From NCBI RefSeq assembly GCF_001546115.1, contig NZ_KQ955208.1, positions 1,319,005 through 1,383,004 on the forward strand: DNA of 64,000 nucleotides, given 5' to 3'. The position numbers were made by a program, and so were the translations under genes. This document shows, piece after piece, positions 27,123 through 37,951 of the stretch; positions within the stretch are counted from its first letter, which is position 1, and every line of letters begins with the position of its first letter. Source of the DNA: Paracoccus aminovorans (GTDB taxonomy: Bacteria; Pseudomonadota; Alphaproteobacteria; Rhodobacterales; Rhodobacteraceae). The notes under the pieces are model-generated. The model was not told the origin of the DNA and did not search any database. It saw nothing but the letters and a program-made list of their open reading frames with translations.

Positions 27123-28094
27123 TTGCCCGAACGCCATGAGGATCGCGTCGCCTCGGCCTCGCAATCGCCGGGGGCGGTGACGCGGCTGGCCGCCAGCTGG
27201 CGCCGCTCGATGGTCAAGCACGGGCTGGACCCGGCCCGCCCGCCGCAGCTGCGCCGCCTGACCGCGCGCGAACTGGCCGAGCGGCGCGGGCGGCTGGACG
27301 AATTCATCGCCGTGGCCCGGCCGCAGCTGGACCAGCTGTTCCAGCTGGTCTGCCCGACCGGCTGCAACGTGCTGCTGACCGATGCCACCGGCATCGTGCT
27401 GGAACAGCGCGCCAATGCCGCCGATGCCGGGGTGTTCCGCGACTGGGGGCTGTGCGCCGGTACCGACTGGTCGGAACAGGCCGAGGGCACCAATGGCATC
27501 GGCACCTGCCTGGCCGAGGGCCGCCAGGTCACCATCCACCGCGACGAGCATTTCTATACCCGCAACACCGGCCTGTCCTGCATGGACGCGCCGATCTGGG
27601 GCCCGGACGGGCGGCTGATCGCGGCGCTGGACGTGAGCTCGGCGCGCTCGGACCATACCGAGCGCTGGAACGCGCTGATCGCGGCGCAGGTCGCCCATAG
27701 CGCGCGCGCCATCGAGGCCGCCTTCTTCCGCGTCAGCTTCCCCGGCGCGCGCATCATCGCCGCCCAGGCCGAGGGGGCCGAGGATGCGACGCTGCTCATT
27801 GCCGTGGACAAGGACGACCTGGCCATCGGCGCCAACCGCGCCGCCCGCCGCGCCTTTGGCCTGGAGCGCGAGGGCCGGCTGCGCCCGCGCCCGGCCTCGG
27901 ACCTGCTGGGCCGCGACGACGAGGCCACCGGCTTCGAGAAGGCCGAGCGTGCCGCGGTGATTCGCGCCCTGGCGCGGGCCGAGGGCAATGTCTCGGCCGC
28001 CGCGCGCGCGCTGGGGGTCGGGCGCGCGACGCTCTATCGCCGCATGCAGCGGCTGGGGATCTCGGAAAATCCGGGGCGACTGTCTCGGCCCTGA
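27123..28094 (+). CDS. AcoR-like GAF-Fis regulator lacking the sigma-54 ATPase domain
   Basis: A 323-residue regulator. Residues about 1-200 match the N terminus of AcoR-type activators: VTRLAASWRRSM, then a GAF domain with LCAGTDWSEQAEGTNGIGTCLAEGR and TGLSCMDAPIWGPDG. The AAA+ domain with GAFTGA that activators of sigma-54 need is absent. The C terminus is a Fis-type HTH (ALARAEGNVSAAARALGVGRATLYRRM). The start is a TTG five bases after GGGAGGAG; no ATG precedes residue 30 in frame. It lies just upstream of the aldehyde dehydrogenase and probably controls it. Confidence 0.82.
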   Translation: MPERHEDRVASASQSPGAVTRLAASWRRSMVKHGLDPARPPQLRRLTARELAERRGRLDEFIAVARPQLDQLFQLVCPTGCNVLLTDATGIVLEQRANAADAGVFRDWGLCAGTDWSEQAEGTNGIGTCLAEGRQVTIHRDEHFYTRNTGLSCMDAPIWGPDGRLIAALDVSSARSDHTERWNALIAAQVAHSARAIEAAFFRVSFPGARIIAAQAEGAEDATLLIAVDKDDLAIGANRAARRAFGLEREGRLRPRPASDLLGRDDEATGFEKAERAAVIRALARAEGNVSAAARALGVGRATLYRRMQRLGISENPGRLSRP

Positions 28095-28199
28095 AACACA
28101 TTCGGCGGAGGGCCGCGGCTGCGGCGTTGATTTGCGGGGCGCGACGGCCCACCCTTCTGGACGAACCGGCTGGAGGAGCCGGGTTGACAGGAGGAAACG

Positions 28200-29726
<1,527 letters not shown>

Positions 29727-29749
29727 GGCAGACGGGCACCAGCCTGACA

Positions 29750-29775
29750 GGGCGCGCGCCGAGGTCGCGCGCGCC
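29750..29775 (+). other. Strong GC hairpin between aldehyde and alcohol dehydrogenase genes
   Basis: GGGCGCGCGC and GCGCGCGCCC form a 10-bp stem with a six-base loop 24 bp after the aldehyde dehydrogenase stop. There is no T-run, so it is more likely an mRNA processing or stability element, or a weak terminator, than a full terminator. The alcohol dehydrogenase gene has its own AAGGAG site 46 bp further on. Confidence 0.45.
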
Positions 29776-29820
29776 CGCTTCCTCCCCACCCTTCCCAAAA
29801 GTCATTTCAAGGAGACCTTC

Positions 29821-30855
29821 ATGGCTAAAACCATGAAAGCCGCCGTCGTGCGCGAATTCGGCAAGCCCCTGACCATCGACGAGGTGCCGATCCCCGAACC
29901 GGGTCCCGGCATGATCCAGGTCAAGATCGCGGCCTCGGGCGTCTGCCACACCGACCTGCATGCCGCCGAGGGCGACTGGCCGGTCAAGCCCAATCCGCCC
30001 TTCATTCCGGGGCATGAGGGCGTCGGTTACGTCTCGGCGGTGGGCGCCGGCGTGCGCCATGTCAAAGAGGGCGACCGCGTCGGCGTGCCGTGGCTTTACA
30101 CCGCCTGCGGCTATTGCCGGCATTGCCTGGGCGGCTGGGAAACGCTGTGCGAAAGCCAGCAGAACACCGGCTATTCGGTGAACGGCGGCTTTGCCGATTA
30201 TGTCGTGGCCGATCCGAATTATGTCGGCCACCTGCCCAAAAGCGTGGATTTCCTGGAAATCGCCCCGGTGCTCTGTGCGGGCGTCACGGTCTATAAAGGG
30301 CTGAAGGTCACGGATACCAAGCCGGGCGACTGGGTGGTGATTTCCGGCATCGGCGGGCTGGGTCACATGGCGGTGCAATATGCCAAGGCCATGGGGCTGA
30401 ACGTCGCCGCCGTGGACATCGACGATGCCAAGCTGGAACTGGCGCGCAAGCTGGGCGCGACGCTGACCGTGAACGCGGCGACCGACCCCGATCCGGCCGG
30501 CACCATCCGGCGCCAGACCGACGGCGGCGCGCGCGGCGCGCTGGTCACCGCCGTCGGCCGCAAGGCGTTCGAGCAGGCCATCGGCATGGTCGGGCGCGGC
30601 GGCACGGTGGCGCTGAACGGGCTGCCGCCGGGCGACTTCCCGCTGGACATCTTCGGCATGGTGCTGAACGGTATCACGGTGCGCGGCTCGATCGTGGGCA
30701 CCCGGCTGGACCTGCAGGAATCGCTGGACTTCGCCGCCGAAGGCAAGGTCAAGGCGACCATCCAGACCGCCCGGCTGGAAGACATCAACGACATCTTCGC
30801 GCAGATGCACAAGGGCCAGATCGAGGGCCGCATGGTGCTGGACATGACCGCCTAG
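29821..30855 (+). CDS. adhP: Zinc-dependent alcohol dehydrogenase, AdhP type
   Basis: A 344-residue MDR-family enzyme interconverting ethanol (or other primary alcohols) and aldehydes with NAD. Catalytic zinc ligands are seen in [15 protein letters not shown] and the following PGHEGVG. The structural zinc cysteines are in [15 protein letters not shown], and the NAD motif is [18 protein letters not shown]. Length and motifs match E. coli AdhP. It lies 94 bp after the aldehyde dehydrogenase gene, probably in the same transcription unit. Confidence 0.9.
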   Translation: MAKTMKAAVVREFGKPLTIDEVPIPEPGPGMIQVKIAASGVCHTDLHAAEGDWPVKPNPPFIPGHEGVGYVSAVGAGVRHVKEGDRVGVPWLYTACGYCRHCLGGWETLCESQQNTGYSVNGGFADYVVADPNYVGHLPKSVDFLEIAPVLCAGVTVYKGLKVTDTKPGDWVVISGIGGLGHMAVQYAKAMGLNVAAVDIDDAKLELARKLGATLTVNAATDPDPAGTIRRQTDGGARGALVTAVGRKAFEQAIGMVGRGGTVALNGLPPGDFPLDIFGMVLNGITVRGSIVGTRLDLQESLDFAAEGKVKATIQTARLEDINDIFAQMHKGQIEGRMVLDMTA

Positions 30856-30870
30856 AAAGGACGCGAGCCG

Positions 30871-31212
30871 ATGGACAAGGAACTGGACCAGGTCGAGGCG
30901 ACCCCGGCGGCGCTGGAGCTTCTGGCGGAGATCGTGGCCGAACACGGCCCGGTCCTGTTCCACCAGTCCGGCGGCTGCTGCGACGGCTCCTCGCCGATGT
31001 GCTATCCGCAAGGCGAATTCCGCATCAGCGAACGCGACGTGAAGCTGGGCGAGATCGGCGGCATGCCGTTCTACATCTCGGCCAGCCAATACGAGGCATG
31101 GAAGCACACCATCCTGACCATCGACGTCGTCCCGGGCCGGGGCGGCATGTTCAGCCTGGACAACGGGCGCGAGAAACGCTTTCTCGTGCGGTCGGACATC
31201 TGCCGGACCTGA
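30871..31212 (+). CDS. DUF779 family protein
   Basis: A 113-residue cytoplasmic protein that matches DUF779, a family regularly encoded next to acetaldehyde dehydrogenases. Conserved features are FHQSGGCCDGSSPMCYPQGEF, with a CC pair and a third cysteine that could bind a metal, and the C-terminal FLVRSDICRT. It starts 15 bp after adhP. Its biochemical role is not established. Confidence 0.85.
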   Translation: MDKELDQVEATPAALELLAEIVAEHGPVLFHQSGGCCDGSSPMCYPQGEFRISERDVKLGEIGGMPFYISASQYEAWKHTILTIDVVPGRGGMFSLDNGREKRFLVRSDICRT

Positions 31213-31279
31213 CCGCGCGGGCGCGGGCGCACGGGCCTCCCCCAAGATTTCCGTGCGCCCCCGTCCCCCTTTTCGCCCT

Positions 31280-31477
31280 TCAGGCGCGGATCTGGCGCGC
31301 CTCGCCCAGCAGCATGATCGGGATGCCGTCGCGGATCGGAAAGGCCAGCCCCGCCGCCTCCGAGATCAGCTCCTGCGCCGCCGCGTCATAGCGCAGCCCG
31401 GCATGGGTGACGGGGCAGACCAGCGCCTCGAGCATGTGGCGGTCGAAGCCGCGTTCGGTCGTGGTGTCTTCGCTCAC
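31280..31477 (-). CDS. Trm112-like / UPF0434 small protein
   Basis: A 65-residue protein with the family core [40 protein letters not shown]. In bacteria such proteins are small zinc-ribbon relatives of Trm112 whose partners are mostly unknown; here only one of the usual cysteines remains (VCPVTH). The start is a GTG that overlaps the stop of the LON-domain gene (GTGA), indicating coupled translation. It is the last gene of a three-gene operon. Confidence 0.85.
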   Translation of the reverse strand: MSEDTTTERGFDRHMLEALVCPVTHAGLRYDAAAQELISEAAGLAFPIRDGIPIMLLGEARQIRA

Positions 31478-32112
31478 TGGATCGTCTCCTCGTTGTCGCC
31501 GCCGTGCAGGGCATATTCCAGCAACCCGTCCAGCAACTGGCGGCGCCCGGCCAGGGTCTGGCATTCCAGAAGGGCCTGCTTTTCCTCGGGCGCCAGCGGC
31601 AGCAGCATCGCCATGGAATTCACCAGCGTCTCGTCATCGGTCGCCTCGGCGGATTCCCAGTCGGTGGACAGGCCGCGCTGCTCCATATAGCGGCCCAGCC
31701 GGGCCATGAATTCGGCGCGGTGAAAGCCCCGGTCCTGCTCCGGCTCGGGGCTGAGATCCGAGGCATAGTCCGCCCAGTCCACCTGCCCGCGCAGATAGGG
31801 GGTGAAGCCCGGCCGCAGCTCGATCAGCCGGAAGCGCGAGATCGCCTTCAGCGAGATCATCAGCCGGCCGTCGTCCAGTTCGGAAAAGGCGACGATGCGC
31901 CCGGCGCAGCCGACCTGCGCCAAGGCGTCGAGCCCGGCCGCCGCCGGCTGGATCATGCCGATCAGCCGCGAGGGCGTCTTCAGCACGTCCTCGACCATCT
32001 GCAGATAGCGCGGCTCGAAGATCTGCAACGGCAACCGGGTGCGCGGCATCAGCACCGCACCGGGCAGCGGAAACAGCGCGATGACCTCGTTCAGGCCGAT
32101 GCCGCGCGACAT
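31474..32112 (-). CDS. LON substrate-binding-domain protein
   Basis: A 212-residue protein consisting of a stand-alone LON N-terminal domain: [28 protein letters not shown], then IGMIQP and [16 protein letters not shown]. There is no AAA+ or protease domain. Such proteins probably bind unfolded substrates. It starts two bases after the thioredoxin-TPR stop, so the two are coupled and may form a protein quality-control unit. Confidence 0.85.
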   Translation of the reverse strand: MSRGIGLNEVIALFPLPGAVLMPRTRLPLQIFEPRYLQMVEDVLKTPSRLIGMIQPAAAGLDALAQVGCAGRIVAFSELDDGRLMISLKAISRFRLIELRPGFTPYLRGQVDWADYASDLSPEPEQDRGFHRAEFMARLGRYMEQRGLSTDWESAEATDDETLVNSMAMLLPLAPEEKQALLECQTLAGRRQLLDGLLEYALHGGDNEETIQ

Positions 32113-32113
32113 G

Positions 32114-33025
32114 TCAGGCGAAGATCAGCGAGGACAGCCGGCGCCGGCCCTTCTGCGCCAGCGGATCGGTGGGCTTCAGCGCATCGAAGATGGTCAGCAG
32201 CTGCGCCTTGGCGGCGCCGTCGTTCCAGTCGCGGTCGCGGCGGAAGGCGTCCAGAAGCTGGTCGATGGCCTCCTCGACCTGGCCGGCGGCATGCAGCGCG
32301 GTGGCATAGTCCAGCCGCGCCTGCTGGTCGGCGGGATCGGCCTCGACCTTGGCGCGCAGCTCGTCCAGCGGGCCGGCATTGGCGGCCTGCCGGGCCAGCT
32401 GCAACTGCGCGCGCGCGGCCTCGACGGGGGCGGCGCCGGCAACGGCGGTCGGCACCCGGGCCAGTTCCTGCTCGGCCCGGGCGGTGTCGCCCGCCGCCAC
32501 CAGGGCGCGGATCAGCCCGCCCCAGGCCACGGCATTCTCGGGCTCTTCCTCGGCGATGGCGGCAAAGGTCTCGGCCGCGTCCTCGGCGGCGCCCTCGGTC
32601 AGCATGGCCTCGGCCGCGTCCAGCGCCTCGGCCAGCCCGCCGTCATCGCCGCCCATCGCGGCCAGCTTCTCGACGAACTGCTTGACCTGGCTCTGCGGCA
32701 CCGCGCCCTGGAAGGCGTCGACCGGCTGGCCCTGGAAGAAGGCATAGACCGTCGGGATCGACTGCACGCGCAGCTGGCCGGCGATCATCTGGTTCTCGTC
32801 CACATTGACCTTGGCCATGCGGACGCGGCCCTTGTGGCGGGCGACCTCGGCCTCCAGCTGCGGGCCAAGCGTCTTGCAGGGGCCGCACCAGGGCGCCCAG
32901 AAATCGACGATGACCGGCACCGTCATCGAGGCGTCGATGACATCGGCCATGAAGGTCGCCTCGGTCACGTCCTTGATGATGTCGGCGGGGGCTTTGTCGG
33001 CGGGGGCTTGGCCAAGCTCGAGCAT
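32114..33025 (-). CDS. Thioredoxin-TPR protein, CnoX/YbbN type
   Basis: A 303-residue protein with a thioredoxin domain carrying an intact WCGPCK active site (Cys47 and Cys50) and IPTVYAFFQG, followed by helical tetratricopeptide-like repeats (about 130-300). CnoX-type proteins protect chaperone substrates from oxidation and hand them to GroEL. ATG at 33025 follows AGAGGA. It is the first gene of the operon with the LON-domain and Trm112-like genes. Confidence 0.88.
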   Translation of the reverse strand: MLELGQAPADKAPADIIKDVTEATFMADVIDASMTVPVIVDFWAPWCGPCKTLGPQLEAEVARHKGRVRMAKVNVDENQMIAGQLRVQSIPTVYAFFQGQPVDAFQGAVPQSQVKQFVEKLAAMGGDDGGLAEALDAAEAMLTEGAAEDAAETFAAIAEEEPENAVAWGGLIRALVAAGDTARAEQELARVPTAVAGAAPVEAARAQLQLARQAANAGPLDELRAKVEADPADQQARLDYATALHAAGQVEEAIDQLLDAFRRDRDWNDGAAKAQLLTIFDALKPTDPLAQKGRRRLSSLIFA

Positions 33026-33110
33026 CGGGGTTCCTCTTGCGAATGGGTTGCCTTCTAGATGGAGCAGCGACCGGGGCGATGCAAGCCGCCTCGCAGCCGC
33101 AGCCGCGCGG

Positions 33111-33896
33111 CTAGAGGTCGAAGCGCGCCAGCACCGGGACGTGGTCGCTGGGCTGTTCCCAGCCGCGCACCGGGCGCAGGATGCGGCTGCCATGGCCGGC
33201 ATTGGCGATGTCCGGCGTCGCCCAGATGTGATCCAGCCGCCGACCCTTGTCGGCGGCATCCCAGTCGCGGGCACGATAGCTCCACCAGCTGAAAAGCCGG
33301 CCGTCGGGGATGTCCTTGCGGGTGATGTCGACCCATTTTCCGGCATCCTGGGCCGCGCCCAGATGCTCGACCTCGACCGGCGTATGGCTGACGATCTTCA
33401 AAAGCGCCTTGTGGTTCCAGACGTCGTCCTCGCGCGGGGCGACGTTCAGGTCGCCCACCATGATGGCGCGGGCGGGGGCGTCGGCATGGAAGGCGTCGCG
33501 CATCTCGGTCAGGAAATCCAGCTTCTGGCCGAACTTGATGTTCTGCTCGCGGTCGGGAATGTCGCCGCCCGCCGGCACGTAGAAATTATGGATGGTCACG
33601 CCATTCTCCAACCGCGCTGCGACATGGCGCGCATGGCCGAGGCTGGCATAGTCGCGGTCGCCGGCATCCTCGATCGGCAACTTCGACAGGATCGCGACGC
33701 CGTTATAGCCCTTTTGCCCGCGCGCGACGATGTGGCGATAGCCCAGGGCGTGGAACCCCTCCAGCGGGATCTTCTCGACCGGGCTCTTGATTTCCTGCAG
33801 GCACAGGATGTCGGGCGCCTCCTCGGCCAGAAGCCGCGTCACCAGCGCCTCGCGCAGACGGACGGAGTTGATGTTCCAAGTGGCGATGGTGAACAT
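33111..33896 (-). CDS. xth: Exodeoxyribonuclease III
   Basis: An apurinic/apyrimidinic endonuclease and 3'-exonuclease of base-excision repair. The 261-residue protein has the family hallmarks TWNINSVRLRE, the metal-binding glutamate in CLQEIKSP, GYNGVAILSK, MVGDLNVAP and the C-terminal RRLDHIWATP and PSDHVPV. It is complete and separated from the thioredoxin gene by 85 bp. Confidence 0.95.
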   Translation of the reverse strand: MFTIATWNINSVRLREALVTRLLAEEAPDILCLQEIKSPVEKIPLEGFHALGYRHIVARGQKGYNGVAILSKLPIEDAGDRDYASLGHARHVAARLENGVTIHNFYVPAGGDIPDREQNIKFGQKLDFLTEMRDAFHADAPARAIMVGDLNVAPREDDVWNHKALLKIVSHTPVEVEHLGAAQDAGKWVDITRKDIPDGRLFSWWSYRARDWDAADKGRRLDHIWATPDIANAGHGSRILRPVRGWEQPSDHVPVLARFDL

Positions 33897-33984
33897 GGGC
33901 GGCTCCTTTTTCGCGGGCGGAGCCTAGGCGGCACGGCCCGGCTTGTCCACCACGCCCGGCGCCGGGGGTTTCACACCCCCGGAA

Positions 33985-34080
33985 CCCCCGTGGGATATTT
34001 CGACAAGAAAGAACATTGCCAAAAGCCGCTTCTTTCTTGGACAAATATCCTCTGGGGGTCCGGGGGGCGAAGCGCCCCCG
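33985..34080. repeat. 3'-end repeat copies C and D as an inverted pair (intergenic 33897-34209)
   Basis: Copy C (33985-34013) reads rightwards: GGGATATTTCGACAAGAAAG. Copy D (34029-34080) reads leftwards and is preceded on the minus strand by a GGGGGCGC-TTCG-CCCCCC hairpin. D follows the response-regulator gene in the direction of its transcription; C faces the other way with no plus-strand gene before it. Together they can fold into one long imperfect hairpin. Nothing else gene-like is visible in this 313-bp gap. Confidence 0.65.
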
Positions 34081-34209
34081 GCTGCGGCGCGGCAAAGATA
34101 AACCCGGCCGCCTGTTCGGGGGCCGGGTGATCATGGCCGCATCCACCGGCCACTGGGCTTCGCAGGCAGAACCCGCCACCATGGGCCTGGTTCCGCCGCT
34201 TAGCCTTTA

Positions 34210-34896
34210 TCAAGCCACCAGGCGATAGCCGCCCGATTCCGTCACCAGCAGACGCGCATTCGAGGGATCGGGCTCGATCTTCTGGCGCAGGCGGTAGATG
34301 TGGGTTTCCAGCGTGTGGGTGGTCACCCCGGCATTGTAGCCCCAGACCTCGTGCAGCAGCACATCGCGCGGCACCACGCCGTCCTGGGCGCGATACAGGA
34401 ACTTCAGGATGTTGGTTTCCTTTTCCGTCAGCCGGATCTTGCGGTCCTTGCCGTCGATCAGCATCTTCATCGCCGGCTTGAACGTATAGGGGCCCAGTTG
34501 GAAGATGGCGTCCTCGGACTGTTCATGCGTGCGCAGCTGGGCACGCAGCCGCGCCAGCAGCACCGGGAACTTGAACGGCTTGGTGATATAGTCGTTCGCC
34601 CCGGAATCCAGGCCCAGGATGGTGTCGGCATCGGTATCGTGGCCGGTCAGCATGACGATCGGGCATTTCACGCCCTGCTTGCGCAGCTTCTTGCACAGCT
34701 CGCGCCCGTCGGTATCGGGCAGGCCCACGTCCAGCACCACCAGGTCGAAGATCGCCCCCTTGGTCCGCTCCACCGCCTCATGGCCCGAGCCCGCCTCGAT
34801 CACCTCGAAATCCTCGGTTGCGGTCAATTGCTCGGCCAGGGCCTCGCGCAGGTCGTCCTCGTCGTCGACGAGCAGGATCTTTTTCAGTCCGGCCAT
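34210..34896 (-). CDS. OmpR/PhoB-family response regulator
   Basis: A 228-residue regulator. The receiver (LLVDDEDDLREAL) has its phospho-aspartate in LVVLDVGLPDTDGRE and its lysine in DYITKPFKFP. It is followed by a winged-helix DNA-binding domain (IRLTEKETNILKFLYRAQ, THTLETHIYRLRQKIEPDPS). It is highly similar in style to a single conserved regulator of Rhodobacterales genomes, possibly the CenR lineage, but the name is not certain. No kinase gene is adjacent. Confidence 0.85.
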   Translation of the reverse strand: MAGLKKILLVDDEDDLREALAEQLTATEDFEVIEAGSGHEAVERTKGAIFDLVVLDVGLPDTDGRELCKKLRKQGVKCPIVMLTGHDTDADTILGLDSGANDYITKPFKFPVLLARLRAQLRTHEQSEDAIFQLGPYTFKPAMKMLIDGKDRKIRLTEKETNILKFLYRAQDGVVPRDVLLHEVWGYNAGVTTHTLETHIYRLRQKIEPDPSNARLLVTESGGYRLVA

Positions 34897-35029
34897 TCTT
34901 GCCTCCTTTGGCTTTATGGCGGAAAGGTGATGAGGCCTGGGGCGGGCGTCCAGCGCCTTGCAGCAATTCTCACATGGAGTTGTCGGGAATCCGCCCTATG
35001 TTTCAGATTGTTTCAACCTTGCGGCTGCC

Positions 35030-36091
35030 ATGACCCTGATCCCGACCCTGACCGAGACCCTGTCGCGCGCCCGCGCCGACCTGCGCATGGGCCTGCCGGT
35101 GGTCGTCGGCGACCAGCTGGTCGCCGCGGTCGAGACGCTGCGCCCGGACCGGCTGGCAGCGATGCGCGCGCTCGGCCCCGCCACGCTCGCCATCACCCTG
35201 CCCCGGGCCGAGACGCTGAAGGTCCGGGTCTATGACGGCGACCTCGCGCGGATCGCGGTGCCGGGGGATGCCGACCCGGCCTGGCTGCGCGCCGTCGCCG
35301 ATCCGGCGGGCGACTTGATGACACCGATGAAGGGCCCGTTCCAAAGCCCGCGCGGCGGCGATACCGCGGCGCATCGCGCCGGCATCGCGCTGGCGAAATC
35401 GGCGCAGCTGCTGCCCGCGGTGCTGGTCGTGCCGGTGGCCGCCGCGCCCGAGGGGCTGACCCGGCTTTCGCCCGGCCCGGCGCTGGCGCAGATGGCGGCC
35501 GAGGCGGCCATGGCGCCGGTCGCCGCCGCCCGGCTGCCGCTGCTCGCGGCCGAGAATTCCAAGCTGCACATCTTCCGCCCCGACAATGGCGAGGCCGAGC
35601 ATTACGCCGTCGAGATCGGCGCCCCCTCGCGCGATGCGCCGGTGCTGGCCCGGCTGCATTCGGCCTGTTTCACCGGCGACGTGCTGGGCAGCCTGAAATG
35701 CGATTGCGGGCCGCAGCTCAATGCCGCGCTGCAAGCCATGGGCCAGAACGGCTCGGGCGTGCTGCTGTATCTGAACCAGGAGGGGCGCGGGATCGGCCTC
35801 GCGAACAAGATGCGGGCCTATGCCCTGCAGAACCAGGGGTTCGACACGGTCGAGGCCAACCACCGGCTGGGCTTCGACGACGACGAGCGCGATTTCCGCA
35901 TCGGCGCCGGCATCCTGCGGGAGATGGGTTTTCAATCGGTGCGGCTGATGACCAACAACCCGCGCAAGGTCGCGATGCTGGAGGGCCACGGCATCCGGGT
36001 CGCCGAGCGCGTGCCGCTGGTCACGCCGCGCAACCGCCACAACACCGGCTATCTGGACGTCAAGGCGGCCAAATCGGGGCATCTGCTGTGA
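35030..36091 (+). CDS. ribA: GTP cyclohydrolase II with a degenerate N-terminal domain
   Basis: This enzyme opens GTP to start riboflavin synthesis. The 353-residue protein has a C-terminal RibA domain with zinc cysteines Cys213, Cys224 and Cys226 (ACFTGDVLGSLKCDCGPQ), the LYLNQEGRGIGL loop and LMTNNPRK. Residues 1-160 form an extra domain in the position of RibB but without the RibB catalytic motif, as in other Rhodobacterales. No clear ribosome site precedes the ATG, so a leaderless or weakly translated message is possible. Its stop overlaps the next gene (GTGA). Confidence 0.92.
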   Translation: MTLIPTLTETLSRARADLRMGLPVVVGDQLVAAVETLRPDRLAAMRALGPATLAITLPRAETLKVRVYDGDLARIAVPGDADPAWLRAVADPAGDLMTPMKGPFQSPRGGDTAAHRAGIALAKSAQLLPAVLVVPVAAAPEGLTRLSPGPALAQMAAEAAMAPVAAARLPLLAAENSKLHIFRPDNGEAEHYAVEIGAPSRDAPVLARLHSACFTGDVLGSLKCDCGPQLNAALQAMGQNGSGVLLYLNQEGRGIGLANKMRAYALQNQGFDTVEANHRLGFDDDERDFRIGAGILREMGFQSVRLMTNNPRKVAMLEGHGIRVAERVPLVTPRNRHNTGYLDVKAAKSGHLL

Positions 36092-36621
36092 TCCGGCTGA
36101 CGCCGCTGGGGCTGTGGGCGCGCGGCCGGCTGCTGCCCTGTTCGGTCGGCCGCGGCGGGCTGACGCGCGCCAAGCGCGAAGGCGACGGCGCGACCCCCGT
36201 CGGCCGGCATCGCATCGTCGGGCTGCTCTACCGTCCCGACCGGGTGGCCCGGCCCTCGGGCTGGGCGCGGCCGATCCTGCCCGGCGACCTGTGGTGCGAT
36301 GCCTCGGGCGATCCGGCCTATAACCAGCCGGTGCGCGCACCCTTCGCCCCCAGCCACGAGGCGATGCGGCGGGCCGATCCGCTTTACGACATCGTGCTGG
36401 TCACCGACTGGAACTTTCCGCAGGCGCGGCCGGGTGCCGGCTCGGCGATCTTCCTGCACCAATGGCGCCGGCCGGGCTTTCCCACCTCCGGCTGCATCGC
36501 CATGGCCCGGCGGGATCTGATCTGGCTCGCCTCGGTGGTGCGCCCGGGCGAGCTGCTGGAGGTGCCGGACCTGCCGCGCTGGCCGGCGCGTTGGGCTGGC
36601 GCGCGCCACGGGAAAGACTAG
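36088..36621 (+). CDS. L,D-transpeptidase (YkuD) family protein
   Basis: A 177-residue YkuD-domain protein. The catalytic region is IFLHQWRRPGFPTSGCIAMARRDL, containing the conserved His and the SGC nucleophile. An early RGGLTRAKREGDGATPVGRH segment is typical of the short cytoplasm/periplasm YkuD proteins without a recognisable signal peptide. The start is a GTG overlapping the ribA stop. Its 3' end overlaps the convergent orphan gene by four bases. Confidence 0.87.
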   Translation: MIRLTPLGLWARGRLLPCSVGRGGLTRAKREGDGATPVGRHRIVGLLYRPDRVARPSGWARPILPGDLWCDASGDPAYNQPVRAPFAPSHEAMRRADPLYDIVLVTDWNFPQARPGAGSAIFLHQWRRPGFPTSGCIAMARRDLIWLASVVRPGELLEVPDLPRWPARWAGARHGKD

Positions 36622-37700
36622 ATGGACGCCAGATCGACCCGATCCAGGCATTGCCGGATGCGATTTAGCAGAGCCTTCACTGCGGAGGTGTCATCACTGA
36701 AAAGACGGAGAAAGTCTGTATTTTTATGCGGCGCCATATCAAAATGATCGCGCGCGATTTCACAGTAAGCCAAGATGTCGCGATGAATCAGAAGATCGAC
36801 TCTTGAACCCTGCCGCTTGATTCTGAACAAGCGTCGTTGCAACGGCGCCCAGAGGCTTATTTGAGAGCTGCCGGATCTTAGCTCGAGCTCGGGATGATCG
36901 GCAAGAAGCAGATCCAACCCCCGTGCTGCCGCCTGCAAAGCCGTATCAGTTCCAACCAGCAAGACGATAGGTGCCGGCCGCTGGAGCGGCTGTCGTGGCG
37001 ACAGGGCTGGCCCCGCCCGCTGGATGTTCGGCCTGCACTCGCCATTATTCGGCTTTGCCAAATCAAGATCGTCCAAGGCGCTGACACACCGGCTCACGCA
37101 ACGCCAGACCGAGGACCTGTAGCCCGGATACGCAAGCGTCGGAATGACGAAAAATGGCTTTCCACCCAGCAACCCCGCTATTGGTTGCGCATCGGCATCG
37201 GCCATTGGCGGCATCTCGACGCCCGTGATCCTCCGGAACCTCTTGGCGGCTCCGCTGCCGAAAATTACCATCGCTCGCCAAGGCACATGATTCATGACGG
37301 CTTTGAACAGCTCCGTGCCGTTTCGGCGCGCTTCCGGTGAAATCTGGCTATCGAGCGCCGCGCTCGCACAGGTGACATTTGTCTTCATGACCCGCCATCC
37401 CGCATCTTCCAGCACCTGGATCGCTCGATCCAAATTCTGGCGGGAGGGTGAAGGCGATGCCACGAAGCGTTGGTAAAGATCGCAGCACGACGTGCCAGCA
37501 CGATTGAAAAGCGCGTTCATGAGATCGCTCTTTTGCAAGTCGCCGGCGGGAAACGATTTTGCCGAACTGGCTCCGACGAGCAAAAGCGTACAGTCCATGG
37601 GGTCGTGCCGCGTGAACCACGGACGCGGAAAGTACCCGTCCACCGTCTCGACAAAGGGGGATATCGCATCCTCAAGAATGCGGTGGCGCTCGTTTGACAT
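36618..37700 (-). CDS. Orphan protein with a possible uracil-DNA-glycosylase-like domain
   Basis: A 360-residue protein of clearly lower GC and more mixed codon use than its neighbours, suggesting transfer. Residues about 30-215 resemble UDG-superfamily folds: CTLLLVGASSAKSF near the N terminus, MKTNVTCAS, AMVIFGSGAAKRF and FFVIPTLAYPG. The second half (APIVLLVGTDTALQAAARGL and DLLIHRDILAYCEIARDHF) was not recognised. ATG at 37700 follows GAGG. An IS256 copy lies 48 bp upstream of the start and may have separated it from its promoter or operon partners. The function is not known. Confidence 0.6.
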   Translation of the reverse strand: MSNERHRILEDAISPFVETVDGYFPRPWFTRHDPMDCTLLLVGASSAKSFPAGDLQKSDLMNALFNRAGTSCCDLYQRFVASPSPSRQNLDRAIQVLEDAGWRVMKTNVTCASAALDSQISPEARRNGTELFKAVMNHVPWRAMVIFGSGAAKRFRRITGVEMPPMADADAQPIAGLLGGKPFFVIPTLAYPGYRSSVWRCVSRCVSALDDLDLAKPNNGECRPNIQRAGPALSPRQPLQRPAPIVLLVGTDTALQAAARGLDLLLADHPELELRSGSSQISLWAPLQRRLFRIKRQGSRVDLLIHRDILAYCEIARDHFDMAPHKNTDFLRLFSDDTSAVKALLNRIRQCLDRVDLASI

Positions 37701-37951
37701 CTCAACCTCGGTGCGCAACGCTGTGGCAGCCGAGCATGTCTGGCCGGTGGTCACGTCCGTCAAGGTGGTGTAATTTCCCGGATGGCCTGAGGGCATGATC
37801 AGGCGGCTTTCGTTGTAATGCTGAGAATGGGGTCGATTTCCTCCTTGTCGATCTGGGCAAAGGCCTCGACCATCATGTAGCGGCTGGCGGTCTGCCATTC
37901 GTCGTTCTGCTCGGAGAGCACGGCGCCGATCAGGCGCATGATGGAGGCCTC

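Noticed and set aside
28095..28199. A sigma-54 promoter upstream of the aldehyde dehydrogenase
   Set aside because: No TGGC-N8-TTGC-like sequence is present in this interval.
29750..29775. Intrinsic terminator between the aldehyde and alcohol dehydrogenase genes
   Set aside because: The hairpin is strong but no T-run follows, so it was listed only as a hairpin.
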